Counted from the stretch's first letter, positions 14,326-23,168 are shown. The stretch is DNA of 23,496 nucleotides from Candidatus Aerophobota bacterium (GCA_030672545.1 DAOVGF010000042.1:1-23496), one strand, 5' to 3'. Notes: generated from the letters alone by a model not told the origin. Made by a program: numbers and translations.

Positions 14326-15472
14326 AGGCCTCGCCCTCCTTGAGAATTAACCGGGCAATAACCCCTCTTTGAATTTCGGAAGTTCCTTCAATAATCTCAA
14401 ATAACTTAGCTTCTCTCATATACCTTTCTACTGGATAGTCTTTGGTATAACCGTAACCACCCAGTACTTGAACTGCTTTAATGGTGACACTCATAGCAAC
14501 TTCCGAAGCATACAGCTTGCCCATAGAAGCCAATTTTTCGAAGGGCTTATTTTGATCTAATAGCCAGGCCGCCCGATAAAGAAGATAACGAGCTGCCTCA
14601 ATCTGGGTAGCCATATCAGCCAGGATCTGCCGGATAGCCTGGAAGCTGGAGATCGGTTGACCAAATTGAACTCTCTCTTTGGCATATTCCTTTGCCTTCT
14701 CAAAAGCAGCCTGGGCTATCCCCAGAGCTCCTATTCCTACTCCAATTCTTCCCGCGGCAAAAGTTTGCATAGCTACCCGAAATCCTCTCTTTTCTTTGGC
14801 TAAAAGATTTTCTCGGGGGATAGGGCAGTTTTCAAAAATTAATTCCACATTGGGTAAAGCTTCCAGTCCCATCTTACGGAAATGCTGACCAAAAGTAAAA
14901 CCGGGTGTGTTTTTCTCCACAATAAAAGCGGTAAGACCACGCGGACCTATTTTTTTTTCAATACTAGCAATGACCACATACACATCGGCTACTCCACCGT
15001 TGGTAATAAAGATCTTATTCCCGTTCATAATATAATTATCGCCCTCTCTTTTAACCGTGGTCTGCACATTCCCGGCATCCGAACCTGCTTCCGGCTCCGT
15101 TAAAGCAAAAGCACCCAAGGACTCTCCTTTGGCTAAAGGAGGAAGATATTTTCTTTTTTGCTCCTCAGTGCCAAAATTTAAAAGGGGATAAATACAAAGT
15201 AGATTTGCCCCGAAAATCAAACCAGTGGTAGCACAAGCAGTGGAGATTTTCTCGGCAATCAAAGCCCAGGTAAGATAACCCATCTCCAGACCCCCAAATT
15301 CCTGGGGAATAATCACCCCAAAGAGATCTAATTTGGCCAATTTCTCAATATTCTTCTGGGGAAATTCCCCTTTACTGGCAATTTCATCTGCCAGAGGGGC
15401 AAACTCTTTCTGAGAAAGCTCCTCTACCATTTCCAGAATCATCTTTTGTTCTTCGGAAAGAGAAAAATCCAT
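14324..15472 (-). CDS. Acyl-CoA dehydrogenase
   Basis: FAD-dependent oxidation of a short or branched acyl-CoA, or reduction of the enoyl-CoA if working with a bifurcating ETF. The 382-residue protein shows the N-terminal helical domain, FALTEPEAGSDAG (122-134), the beta domain with NGNKIFITNGG (150-160), and a C-terminal helical domain with ERVQFGQPISSFQAI (266-280), QVLGGYGYTKDYPVERYMRE (335-354) and IIEGTSEIQR (360-369), where Glu362 is the catalytic base. The length fits the butyryl/isovaleryl-type clade, but substrate is not decided. ATG 15472 has GGAGG 8 nt upstream. It lies upstream of etfB across a 242-bp gap of repeats, so cotranscription is likely but not certain. Confidence 0.95.
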   Translation of the reverse strand: MDFSLSEEQKMILEMVEELSQKEFAPLADEIASKGEFPQKNIEKLAKLDLFGVIIPQEFGGLEMGYLTWALIAEKISTACATTGLIFGANLLCIYPLLNFGTEEQKRKYLPPLAKGESLGAFALTEPEAGSDAGNVQTTVKREGDNYIMNGNKIFITNGGVADVYVVIASIEKKIGPRGLTAFIVEKNTPGFTFGQHFRKMGLEALPNVELIFENCPIPRENLLAKEKRGFRVAMQTFAAGRIGVGIGALGIAQAAFEKAKEYAKERVQFGQPISSFQAIRQILADMATQIEAARYLLYRAAWLLDQNKPFEKLASMGKLYASEVAMSVTIKAVQVLGGYGYTKDYPVERYMREAKLFEIIEGTSEIQRGVIARLILKEGEA

Positions 15473-15569
15473 TCATTTTACCTCCTGCTCTGGATTTCAA
15501 AACTCCTGTCGAGATTTTAATATGAAATAATAGCGTTTTTGGACTCTTCTGTCTCGCTCCGGGGGGGAA

Positions 15570-16100
15570 TCACGATTTGGGAAAAGAAGGTGAGAGAGAA
15601 GAACCTAAAATCTTTATCTTTCGACTATAATAGTGACAGAGGGCTACTGCCATAGCATCGGCCACATCATCCGAAGTAGGAACCGAAGACAAATTAAGTA
15701 GCCGCTTAACCATATGTTGAATCTGCTTTTTATCTGCCCTTCCGTAACTACAAACAGCTTGCTTTATCTCCAGGGGAGTATAGTCGTAGACCGTTCCATC
15801 TTTTCCAGCCGTGGCCAACATAATTACTCCCCGGGCCTGGCCCACGGAAAGAGCTGTTTTGACATTTTGACTAAAGAAAACTTGTTCGATGGCAATTTCT
15901 CGCGGATGATACTTATTTATAATCCTTCTCACCGCCTGATAAATCTGCCGGAGACGTTCTACCATGCACTCTGAAGGTGAAGTACGAATGCAACCGGACT
16001 CTACTATTTCTAACTCAGGTTCACATTTGAGCAAAGCAAATCCAGTAGAAGCTGTTCCGGGATCAATTCCCAAAATGAAGTAATCAGAGAAATTGCTCAA
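15570..16100 (-). CDS. ruvC: Holliday junction resolvase RuvC
   Basis: Cleaves Holliday junctions in recombinational repair. RNase H-like fold with acidic residues Asp13 (GIDPGTASTGFA), Glu72 (IAIEQVFF), and Asp145/Asp148 (SDDVADAMAVALCH). The 176-residue length is normal. The start is TTG at 16100, since no ATG lies near the required N-terminus; GGGAGG is about 11 nt upstream, a little far. ruvA, ruvB and yebC, the common neighbours, are absent here; it follows folP after 52 bp. Confidence 0.95.
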   Translation of the reverse strand: MSNFSDYFILGIDPGTASTGFALLKCEPELEIVESGCIRTSPSECMVERLRQIYQAVRRIINKYHPREIAIEQVFFSQNVKTALSVGQARGVIMLATAGKDGTVYDYTPLEIKQAVCSYGRADKKQIQHMVKRLLNLSSVPTSDDVADAMAVALCHYYSRKIKILGSSLSPSFPKS

Positions 16101-16152
16101 CTTGAAATTTTCCTCCCAGTATTTAGCCTGTTAAAACCACCTCCAGAAAGGA

Positions 16153-16995
16153 CTACGAATCCAGGACCGCTTGAACCATATCCACCACTCGCCGAGTTGA
16201 CCTGACATCATGAGTACGAATAATGCGTGCTCCAGCAAATACAGCCAAAGAAACAGCAGCCAGCCCTCCTTCCAAACGTTCCTGCGGTGGTAGATCTAAC
16301 ACCTTGCCAATAAAGGACTTCCGAGATACTCCCAGGAGAATAGGCTGATTCAAAGTCTTAAGCTCAGCCAAATTTTTGATAATTTGCAGATTATGTCGAA
16401 CGGTTTTACCAAATCCAATACCCGGATCGATAATAATATTTTTTGAGCTTACTCCAGCAGTTAGAGCAATATCAATACCCTTCCTTAGGTAAGAAATAAT
16501 CTCCTTGATTAAGTTCTTATATCGTGGGTTTCTCTGCATGATACGCGGAGTCCCTCTTATATGCATAATTATTACCGGGACATTAAAGGAAGCAACAACC
16601 CGGGCCATTTCCCTGTCGAATCTTAAACCACTTATGTCATTTATCATCTTGGCTCCGGCTTCGAGAGCCTCCCTGGCTACTTGGGCTTTATAGGTATCCA
16701 CACAAAGAGGAACCTCAAAAAGCTTCCTTATCCTCCTAACCATAGGGATAACCCTCCTCAGTTCTTGCTGCAGAGGTACTAATTGCGAGTCAGGACGAGT
16801 TGACTCACCTCCGATATCAATGATATCAACTCCTTCCTGAACCATTTCCTCGACACGTCTGAGGACAGCCTCCGGCCTAAGATACTTACCCCCATCAAAA
16901 AAAGAATCAGGGGTCACATTTAGGATCCCCATCACTGCCACTCTCCTGTTTAGAGAGAGCTGTCTGTCTTTGAAATCAAGCGTAAATTGATTCAC
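16153..16995 (-). CDS. folP: Dihydropteroate synthase
   Basis: Joins dihydropterin pyrophosphate with p-aminobenzoate in folate synthesis; the target of sulfonamides. All hallmarks of the TIM barrel are present: MGILNVTPDSF (22-32), IGGESTRP (61-68), CVDTYK (98-103), NDISG (119-123), IIDPGIGFGK (188-197), GVSRKSFIG (222-230) and RTHDV (260-264). Length 280 is standard. GTG 16995 is 17 nt downstream of the ftsH stop with a poor ribosome site, suggesting coupling to ftsH. The ftsH-folP order is also found in E. coli. Confidence 0.97.
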   Translation of the reverse strand: MNQFTLDFKDRQLSLNRRVAVMGILNVTPDSFFDGGKYLRPEAVLRRVEEMVQEGVDIIDIGGESTRPDSQLVPLQQELRRVIPMVRRIRKLFEVPLCVDTYKAQVAREALEAGAKMINDISGLRFDREMARVVASFNVPVIIMHIRGTPRIMQRNPRYKNLIKEIISYLRKGIDIALTAGVSSKNIIIDPGIGFGKTVRHNLQIIKNLAELKTLNQPILLGVSRKSFIGKVLDLPPQERLEGGLAAVSLAVFAGARIIRTHDVRSTRRVVDMVQAVLDS

Positions 16996-17012
16996 TCTGG
17001 GGCTCGAGAATT

Positions 17013-18953
17013 CTACTTTTCTGTTTCTTTCTCATTCAACTGACCAGACTTTACTTTCGGAGTAACCACTTTTTCCTCAGGCTTCTTCTCTTTTTCCTTC
17101 TCCTTGTTTACCTTTGCACCCAGGATGCTCTTTATTTCCTCCTTTCCCAGAACTTCCTTTTCTTCCAGAAGTTCGGCCAGCTTAATAAGTTTATCCTCAT
17201 TTTCTCTCAAAACCTTCTTAGCCTGTTGATAACACTTCCCTATCATACGATGAATTTCCTTGTCCACCTCAAAGGCCAATTCTTCACTGTAGTTTCTCTC
17301 CTTAAGTAAATCTCTGCCCAGAAAGATCTCGTCATGACCGGTTGTCAGGACAACAGGACCCAGCTTTGCGCTCATCCCATACTCTAAAACCATTTTGCGA
17401 GCAAGATAGGTAGCCTTCTGTAGATCGTTTTGAGCCCCGGTACTCACCTCATTAAAAATCAACTCTTCGCTGGCTCGACCGGCTAAAAGAACAGCCAATT
17501 TCGCCAGAAGCTCTGATTTGGTAGCCAAATACCTATCTTCCAGAGGAATCTGAATAGTATATCCCAAAGCAGCCGATCCCCGAGGAATAATGGAAACTTT
17601 GTGAATGGGATCAGCCAGGGGAAGAAGATTGCCTACTAAAGTATGACCACTCTCGTGATAAGCTACAATTTTTTTCTCCTTCGGCCGCATAACTCTTGAT
17701 TTCTTCTCCGGACCGGCAATTACTCGATCAATAGCTTCCTCCAATTCAGTCATCTCTATCCGGGTCTTATTACGACGAGCCGCCAGCAAAGAACCTTCAT
17801 TGACCAGATTCGCCAGATCCGAGCCTACAAAACCCGGTGTCTGACGGGCCAGTATTTTGATATCAACCTCAGGAGCAATAGGCTTATTTCGCATGTGAAG
17901 AGCCAAAATCTCCTCTCTTTCTCGAATATCAGGGACATTAATAGTAATCCTACGATCAAATCTTCCCGGACGAAGAAGAGCAACATCCAGGACATCGGGA
18001 CGGTTAGTTGCTCCCATTACGATTACCCCTTCCCGCGGACTAAACCCATCCAGTTCTACCAGTAATTGATTAAGAGTTTGCTCCTTTTCATCGTGACCAC
18101 CGCCAATACCAGCAAAACGCTGTCTTCCCACCGCGTCCAGCTCATCAATAAAAATGATACAGGGAGCATTTTTCTTACCCTGTTCAAACAAATCCCGGAC
18201 GCGGGAAGCACCCACTCCTACAAACATTTCTACAAAATCGGAACCACTTATGGAAAAGAAAGGAACTCTCGCCTCTCCAGCTATGGCCCTGGCCAGAAGC
18301 GTTTTGCCACACCCGGGGGGACCCACCATGATTACTCCCTTGGGAATTTTCGCTCCCATTTTCTCAAACTTCTGGGGATTTTTCAGAAATTCAATAATCT
18401 CCCCCAGTTCCTCTTTAGCCTCATCGGCTCCGGCCACATCTTTGAAGGTAATCTTGATTTTATCCCGGGGAAGCATTTTAGCCCTACTCTTACCAAAAGA
18501 AAGAGCACGATTTCCGGTAACTCGCATTTGACGAAAAATATAAAACCAAATTCCTATGAAGATTATAACGGGAAGAATACCTCCGAGAATACTGGCCCAC
18601 CAGCCGGTAGTCTCCGGATAGGCCTCTATTTCAATCCCTTTTTGTCGTAAGATCTTGATAAACTCAGGATCATCGGGAATATAAGTCTGAACTTGAACTC
18701 CACCTTCCACCCTGGCCTTAACAACTCGCCCCTTAACCACCGCCTTGTCAATACTACCCCGGTCTACCAGATTCAGGAATTGAGTATAAGAAATCTGTTC
18801 TTCTTTAACCTGAGAACCAATCTTGACAAAATTAAATATAGAAATAGCCACCACGAAAATAATCAACAAGAGAAAGAGATTTCGCCCCAACTTATTCTTG
18901 GGCAACAATTTCTGGGGAGGTCGACCTTTATCTTGGTTTTTAGACTCATTCAT
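17013..18953 (-). CDS. ftsH: ATP-dependent zinc metalloprotease FtsH
   Basis: Membrane-anchored AAA+ protease that degrades unstable membrane and regulatory proteins. From ATG 18953 it has 646 residues: a first membrane helix (about 24-46), a periplasmic segment, a second helix (about 119-141), the AAA domain with GPPGCGKT (211-218), Walker B IIFIDE (266-271), pore loop MFVG (243-246) and RPGRFDRR (328-335), then the peptidase domain with HESGH (433-437) and third zinc ligand Asp510. The last ~35 residues are a Lys/Glu-rich tail. A TTG at 18965 is rejected because it overlaps the GGAG ribosome site, which is 6 nt from the ATG. Confidence 0.97.
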   Translation of the reverse strand: MNESKNQDKGRPPQKLLPKNKLGRNLFLLLIIFVVAISIFNFVKIGSQVKEEQISYTQFLNLVDRGSIDKAVVKGRVVKARVEGGVQVQTYIPDDPEFIKILRQKGIEIEAYPETTGWWASILGGILPVIIFIGIWFYIFRQMRVTGNRALSFGKSRAKMLPRDKIKITFKDVAGADEAKEELGEIIEFLKNPQKFEKMGAKIPKGVIMVGPPGCGKTLLARAIAGEARVPFFSISGSDFVEMFVGVGASRVRDLFEQGKKNAPCIIFIDELDAVGRQRFAGIGGGHDEKEQTLNQLLVELDGFSPREGVIVMGATNRPDVLDVALLRPGRFDRRITINVPDIREREEILALHMRNKPIAPEVDIKILARQTPGFVGSDLANLVNEGSLLAARRNKTRIEMTELEEAIDRVIAGPEKKSRVMRPKEKKIVAYHESGHTLVGNLLPLADPIHKVSIIPRGSAALGYTIQIPLEDRYLATKSELLAKLAVLLAGRASEELIFNEVSTGAQNDLQKATYLARKMVLEYGMSAKLGPVVLTTGHDEIFLGRDLLKERNYSEELAFEVDKEIHRMIGKCYQQAKKVLRENEDKLIKLAELLEEKEVLGKEEIKSILGAKVNKEKEKEKKPEEKVVTPKVKSGQLNEKETEK

Positions 18954-18969
18954 TTGTTTCTCCAATGCT

Positions 18970-18997
18970 ATTTTAATATAAATGTAAAAATGTGCAA
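18970..18997 (-). promoter_or_regulatory. Possible promoter upstream of ftsH
   Basis: In the A/T-rich gap after the isocitrate dehydrogenase gene, TAAAAT (18970-18975, five of six matches) lies 16 nt downstream of TTGCAC (18992-18997, a weak -35 match). It would give a leader of about 10 nt ending at the GGAG site. Plausible but weak; readthrough from eno is an alternative. Confidence 0.25.
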
Positions 18998-19047
18998 GAG
19001 AAAATCATTTTTAGGAGGAGAGGTGGAAAAAGTAAATAAGACAAGCG

Positions 19048-20148
19048 TTAAGTTGTCTCCCTGATTCTTTGGATAATAGCCTGACTCATTTCTCGCGTAC
19101 CTACGGCGGTGGGATCATCTGAAGAGGGTTTTAGATCATAAGTAACTTTTTCCCCCTCCTTTATTACTCCAGATAAGGCATTTTCTAGAATATCAGCGGC
19201 TTTTTTCTCTCCCAGATACCTCAGCATCATTACTCCGGAGAGAATCATGGCGGCCGGATTAGCTCTGTTCATTCCTTTGTATTTAGGAGCACTACCATGG
19301 GTAGGCTCAAAAACAGCCAGGTCATCACCTATGTTGGCTCCCGGAGCCATCCCTAACCCCCCTACCAAACCGGCACAAAGATCGGAGATTATATCTCCAT
19401 AGAGGTTTGGTAGAACCAGGACGTCATACAGCCAGGGCTTCTGAACCAGTTGCATACACATATTATCCACCAGTCTTTCTTCAAATTCTATCTGTCCGGC
19501 ATAACGGCAAGCTACTTCCCTGGCTACCTTGGAGAACAGACCATCACTGTATTTCATAATGTTAGCCTTATGGACAGCGGTCACTTTTCTTCGGCCATTT
19601 TTTAGAGCATAGCGAAAAGCAGCCTCCACAATCCTTTGGGAAGCTGCGGCAGAAATTGGCTTGAGGGAAATTGCTGAATCTTTAGATATTTTAATGTTTT
19701 TCAATCTCTCAATATAACGGATAACTTCGATTGTTTCCTTTTCTCCCTCCTTAAATTCAATGCCGGCATAGAGATCTTCCGTATTCTCTCGCACCACTAC
19801 CAAATTGACATTCTTATAATTACTTCTAACACCTGGATAATACTTGCAGGGACGCAGACATATATACAAATCCAGCATTTTCCGCAGGGCCACGTTCACA
19901 CTACGAAATCCACCTCCCACCGGAGTAGTAATAGGACCCTTCCAGGCTACTTTGTTTTTCTTTATTGAATTGATAACACAAGGAGGCAGTGGTGTTCCGT
20001 ATTTATCCACAACCGAGCTACCTGCTTCTACCACTTCCCATTTCAATTTTACTCCGGTAGCTTCCAGACATTGACGGGCTACTTCAGTTATTTCGGGACC
20101 GATTCCGTCCCCAGGGATTAAAGTAACACAACGTATTTTATCTTCCAT
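19048..20148 (-). CDS. Isocitrate dehydrogenase, short form
   Basis: Oxidative decarboxylation of isocitrate to 2-oxoglutarate. The 366-residue beta-decarboxylating dehydrogenase has the isocitrate-binding set Ser83, Asn85, Arg89, Arg99 and Arg120 (RSVNVALRK, CLRP, VVVRENTEDLYAG), catalytic Tyr127 and Lys194, and metal ligands Asp252 and Asp256. The S-x-N-x-x-x-R pattern argues against isopropylmalate dehydrogenase. The length fits the short NAD-type class, yet the coenzyme site reads HGSAPKYKG with Lys289-Tyr290 and Tyr337, residues that mark NADP use in the E. coli enzyme; the fourth determinant is Pro341, not Arg. ATG 20148 follows an AAGGTGGAAG site, 96 bp after eno. Confidence 0.9.
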   Translation of the reverse strand: MEDKIRCVTLIPGDGIGPEITEVARQCLEATGVKLKWEVVEAGSSVVDKYGTPLPPCVINSIKKNKVAWKGPITTPVGGGFRSVNVALRKMLDLYICLRPCKYYPGVRSNYKNVNLVVVRENTEDLYAGIEFKEGEKETIEVIRYIERLKNIKISKDSAISLKPISAAASQRIVEAAFRYALKNGRRKVTAVHKANIMKYSDGLFSKVAREVACRYAGQIEFEERLVDNMCMQLVQKPWLYDVLVLPNLYGDIISDLCAGLVGGLGMAPGANIGDDLAVFEPTHGSAPKYKGMNRANPAAMILSGVMMLRYLGEKKAADILENALSGVIKEGEKVTYDLKPSSDDPTAVGTREMSQAIIQRIRETT

Positions 20149-20244
20149 TTTTCATCTTCCACCTTAATTTCCTCACTCTGTAAATATTCAGTGAAGAATG
20201 TTCCATGTTGTTAACTACAAAGAGGAGAATGTCCCGAGCGGAAA

Positions 20245-21531
20245 TTAAAAATCTCCTTCAAAAACTGTTCTACCAGCATAAATAGCCGAGGAACCGAGTT
20301 GCTCCTCTATTCTCAGGAGGCGGTTATACTTGGCAATTCTCTCACTACGACAACAGGAGCCAGTCTTAATCTGACCGGTAGAAGTCCCTACCACTAAATC
20401 GGCGATAGTAGTATCCTCAGTTTCCCCGGAGCGATGAGAGACTACAGCAGTGTAACCGGCACTCAAGGCTAACTGAATAGCCTGGATAGTCTCGGTAAGG
20501 GTCCCAATTTGATTCGGCTTGATCAAGATTGAATTAGCTACTCCCAAAGAAATTCCTTTTTTTAAACGTTCGGTGTTAGTGACGAAAATATCATCACCCA
20601 CTATCTGAATTTTATCCCCCAAGCGAGAATTGAGCATTTTCCATCCCTCCCAATCATCTTCGGCTAGTCCATCCTCAATAGAGACGATAGGGAAAGAGAA
20701 AAGAAGTTCCTCGTAAAAATCTATCATCTCCCGGGAAGTCCTTTGAGAGTTTTCTTCGGCTTTAAGAACGTATTTCCCTTGACTATAGAAACTGCTGGCC
20801 GCCGGGTCCAGAGCGAGAACAATATCTTCACCGGCCTTATAACCAGCTTTTTCGATAGCTAACATAATTACCTCCAGAGCCTCTCGATTGGAAGAAAGAT
20901 TAGGAGCAAAGCCTCCCTCATCTCCCACAGCAGTACTATACCCTTTTTTCTGAAGAACCTTTTTTAAGCTGTGAAAGGTCTCCACTGCTATTCTCAGTGC
21001 CTCAGAAAAACTGTCGGCTCCTACTGGCATTATCATAAATTCTTGCAGATCAACATTATTGTCGGCATGCTTACCCCCATTAAGAACGTTCATCATAGGA
21101 ACGGGAATAATTCTTGCTCCTACTCCTCCCAGATATCGGTAAAGGGGCTGCCCAAAATAGGCTGATGCTGCCTTGGCTACCGCCAGAGAAACCCCTAAAA
21201 TAGCATTGGCTCCAAGCTTTTGCTTGTTAGGAGTACCATCTAAATCAATCATTAACTGATCGATTTCCACCTGCCCAAAAACATCCTTATCTTTCACTGC
21301 CGGAGCTATTTTTTCGTTTACATTCTTAACCGCTTGGCTAACTCCTCGGCCCATCCATTTTGAACCACCATCTCTCAACTCCACCGCCTCGTGTTCTCCA
21401 GTAGAGGCCCCCGAAGGTACGGCAGCTAACCCCTTGGCTCCATTTTGCAAAGTTATTTCTGCTTCCAGAGTAGGATTGCCCCGCGAATCCAGAATCTGCC
21501 GACCTACTACCTTACTAATTTTACTACCCAT
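20245..21531 (-). CDS. eno: Enolase
   Basis: Converts 2-phosphoglycerate to phosphoenolpyruvate in glycolysis and gluconeogenesis. From ATG 21531 it has 428 residues with the N-terminal RQILDSRGNPT box, SGASTGEHEA, metal ligands Asp242 (LDPAAS), Glu286 (SIEDGL) and Asp313 (VGDD), catalytic Glu205 (VGDEGG) and Lys338 (LIKPNQIGT), and SHRSGETEDT (365-374). The C-terminal TGSCCRSERIAKYN segment has two adjacent Cys where Pro-Ser or Pro-Cys is common. A TTG one codon upstream is rejected since GGAGG sits 6 nt before the ATG. A 107-bp gap with a palindromic repeat separates it from purE. Confidence 0.98.
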   Translation of the reverse strand: MGSKISKVVGRQILDSRGNPTLEAEITLQNGAKGLAAVPSGASTGEHEAVELRDGGSKWMGRGVSQAVKNVNEKIAPAVKDKDVFGQVEIDQLMIDLDGTPNKQKLGANAILGVSLAVAKAASAYFGQPLYRYLGGVGARIIPVPMMNVLNGGKHADNNVDLQEFMIMPVGADSFSEALRIAVETFHSLKKVLQKKGYSTAVGDEGGFAPNLSSNREALEVIMLAIEKAGYKAGEDIVLALDPAASSFYSQGKYVLKAEENSQRTSREMIDFYEELLFSFPIVSIEDGLAEDDWEGWKMLNSRLGDKIQIVGDDIFVTNTERLKKGISLGVANSILIKPNQIGTLTETIQAIQLALSAGYTAVVSHRSGETEDTTIADLVVGTSTGQIKTGSCCRSERIAKYNRLLRIEEQLGSSAIYAGRTVFEGDF

Positions 21532-21572
21532 CAAATACCTCCGTTTTTCATCCTATTAACTACCAAGACAAG

Positions 21573-21590
21573 GGGAGGCTAAAACCTCCC
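21573..21590. repeat. Short palindromic repeat, copy 3
   Basis: GGGAGGCT / AACCTCCC in the eno-purE gap, followed by CCTACCC as in the other two copies. One position is a G-T wobble when read as RNA from the minus strand, halfway between copies 1 and 2. Confidence 0.7.
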
Positions 21591-21638
21591 CTACCCAATG
21601 GGGGTGATTTCATCTACCCCGATGGAATACAGAATAAA

Positions 21639-22112
21639 CTACAATGATATTTCCTTAGACAGGAGAGTTTTGTATTCTTTCAGTTTGATTTTGACCTCGG
21701 GAAATTGGAGAGCCAGGATTTGAGCCGCTAAAATAGCAGCATTTCTTGCTCCTGCCTTACCAATAGCCATGCAGGCTACCGGCACCCCACCAGGCATTTG
21801 AACTATCGAATATAGGGCATCTACACCTTTGAGAGATGAAGAGTCCAGGGGAACTCCGATAACTGGAATCTCTGTATGGGCGGCAATGAAACCCGGTAGA
21901 TGAGCAGCTCCTCCAGCTCCGGCAATAACAACCTTTATTTTTCTCTTTTCCAGATGCCGGGAAAACTGGCGAGTAGCCTCCGGACTTCGATGAGCCGAAA
22001 GAATCTTAACTTCATATTTTAGATCAAATATATCTAACATTATAAGACACTCTTTCATTACCGGATAATCCGACTTACTCCCCATAACCACACTAACTTT
22101 GATGTCGGTCAA
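21639..22112 (-). CDS. purE: 5-(carboxyamino)imidazole ribonucleotide mutase
   Basis: Converts N5-CAIR to CAIR in purine synthesis. This 157-residue class I PurE shows GSKSD (11-15), SAHRSP (39-44), AGAGGAAHLPG (64-74) and MPGGVPV (106-112), which form the octamer active site. The start is TTG 22112, supported by an AAGGAGG site 7 nt upstream and correct spacing to GSKSD. It is 27 bp after hisG; purK is not adjacent. The pairing with hisG is metabolically loose, both pathways drawing on PRPP. Confidence 0.97.
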   Translation of the reverse strand: MTDIKVSVVMGSKSDYPVMKECLIMLDIFDLKYEVKILSAHRSPEATRQFSRHLEKRKIKVVIAGAGGAAHLPGFIAAHTEIPVIGVPLDSSSLKGVDALYSIVQMPGGVPVACMAIGKAGARNAAILAAQILALQFPEVKIKLKEYKTLLSKEISL

Positions 22113-22139
22113 ACTTTATCCTCCTTAAAAAGATAACTA

Positions 22140-23012
22140 TCAGTAAATAACTTTATTGAGAGGATACTCCACAATTCCCTCACCCCCAGCCTGTTTGATT
22201 TGAGGAATAAGTTCTCGTGCTTGTAATTCATCCAGCACGGTTTCCACCGCCCACCAACCTTCCCGGCTCAGACTGGAAATGGTAGGACATCTCAAAGCAG
22301 GTAAAAGAGACAAAATCTTGGGCAGTTTTTCCTTAGCTACGTTTAACTTTAGACCCACTTTACCCAGGCCATTGATTGCCCCCTCCAAGAGAATACTGAA
22401 TCGGATAATTTTTCCCCTTTTCCAGGAATCCTTCCAGGAGCGGGGATTAGCTATGAGCCAGGTGGTTGACTCCAGAACTACATCTACCACCCGCAGATTA
22501 TGTGCCTGAAGTGATTTTCCTGTTTCGGTCAATTCAACAATGGCGTCCACCAAATAAGGAGGCTTCACTTCCGTAGCTCCCCAGGAAAACTCCACTTCTG
22601 CTTCGACCCCGGACTTCTCAAGATACTGTCTGGTGACCTTGACCAACTCCGTAGCAATTCTTTTTCCTCTCAGATCCTCAACTTTTCTTACTTTAGAATC
22701 AAAGGGAACCGCCAATACCCATTTTACTTTCCCCGAACCTCTTTTGGAATAAGATAGATCCTTGATTTTTTCCACCTGGGCTTCTCTTTCCAAAATCCAG
22801 TCATAACCAGCTAATCCCACATCTAAAAGACCTTTAGAGACATAAAGGGGAATTTCCTGGGTGCGAATCAATAACACTTCTATCTCCGGATCGTCTATCG
22901 AAAGGTAGTAAGAGCGCTCTTGACGATAAATTCGATACCCAGCTTTTTTGAGAAGTTCCAGACTCACTTTCTCCAGACTCCCTTTGGGTAAACCAAGTCT
23001 TAAAGTTGGCAT
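22140..23012 (-). CDS. hisG: ATP phosphoribosyltransferase, long form
   Basis: First step of histidine synthesis: ATP plus PRPP to phosphoribosyl-ATP. The 290-residue length and the C-terminal ferredoxin-like domain (about 213-290) mark the long, hexameric, histidine-inhibited form that does not need HisZ. The N-terminus has LGLPKGSLE (6-14), the middle GYDWI, and the PRPP loop AIVELTETGKSLQA (157-170). No other his genes are in the window. ATG 23012 has AAGGAAG 5 nt upstream. It follows the secretin-type gene after 156 bp holding a hairpin and an inverted-repeat element. Confidence 0.95.
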   Translation of the reverse strand: MPTLRLGLPKGSLEKVSLELLKKAGYRIYRQERSYYLSIDDPEIEVLLIRTQEIPLYVSKGLLDVGLAGYDWILEREAQVEKIKDLSYSKRGSGKVKWVLAVPFDSKVRKVEDLRGKRIATELVKVTRQYLEKSGVEAEVEFSWGATEVKPPYLVDAIVELTETGKSLQAHNLRVVDVVLESTTWLIANPRSWKDSWKRGKIIRFSILLEGAINGLGKVGLKLNVAKEKLPKILSLLPALRCPTISSLSREGWWAVETVLDELQARELIPQIKQAGGEGIVEYPLNKVIY

Positions 23013-23062
23013 TTTATCTTCCTTGGCCTAGGGTGAAAATCAGTTATATAAATATAAAAATT

Positions 23063-23119
23063 CCACAGAGAACGCCGGCTCCTCTCGCCTAAGGAACCTC
23101 CTCTTGGTATCCTCTGTGG
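23063..23119. repeat. 57-bp element bounded by CCACAGAG / CTCTGTGG inverted repeats
   Basis: Perfect 8-bp inverted repeats at 23063-23070 and 23112-23119 enclose 41 bp with no open frame. It lies upstream of hisG. It has the form of a small dispersed palindromic element, but no second copy is in this window. A regulatory role for hisG cannot be excluded. Confidence 0.45.
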
Positions 23120-23132
23120 TTCTTTTTGAGGG

Positions 23133-23157
23133 AAAAAAAGAGAACCATCCTCTTTTT
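23133..23157 (-). terminator. Possible intrinsic terminator of the secretin-type gene
   Basis: Reading the minus strand just after the stop at 23169, an 8-bp stem (AAAAAGAG at 23150-23157 on that strand pairing with CTCTTTTT at 23135-23142) encloses a 7-nt loop, and the second arm continues into a run of seven T. The stem is A/T-rich, so strength is doubtful. Confidence 0.35.
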
Positions 23158-23168
23158 CTCCCCTTTTT

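Noticed and set aside
18066..18650. 194-codon open frame on the plus strand
   Set aside because: Antisense to the ftsH AAA domain; no ribosome site or family features.
18954..18965. TTG start for ftsH four codons upstream
   Set aside because: It overlaps the GGAG ribosome site that serves the ATG at 18953.
19048..20148. 3-isopropylmalate dehydrogenase (leuB)
   Set aside because: The substrate loop has the Ser-x-Asn-x-x-x-Arg isocitrate pattern, and no leu genes are adjacent.
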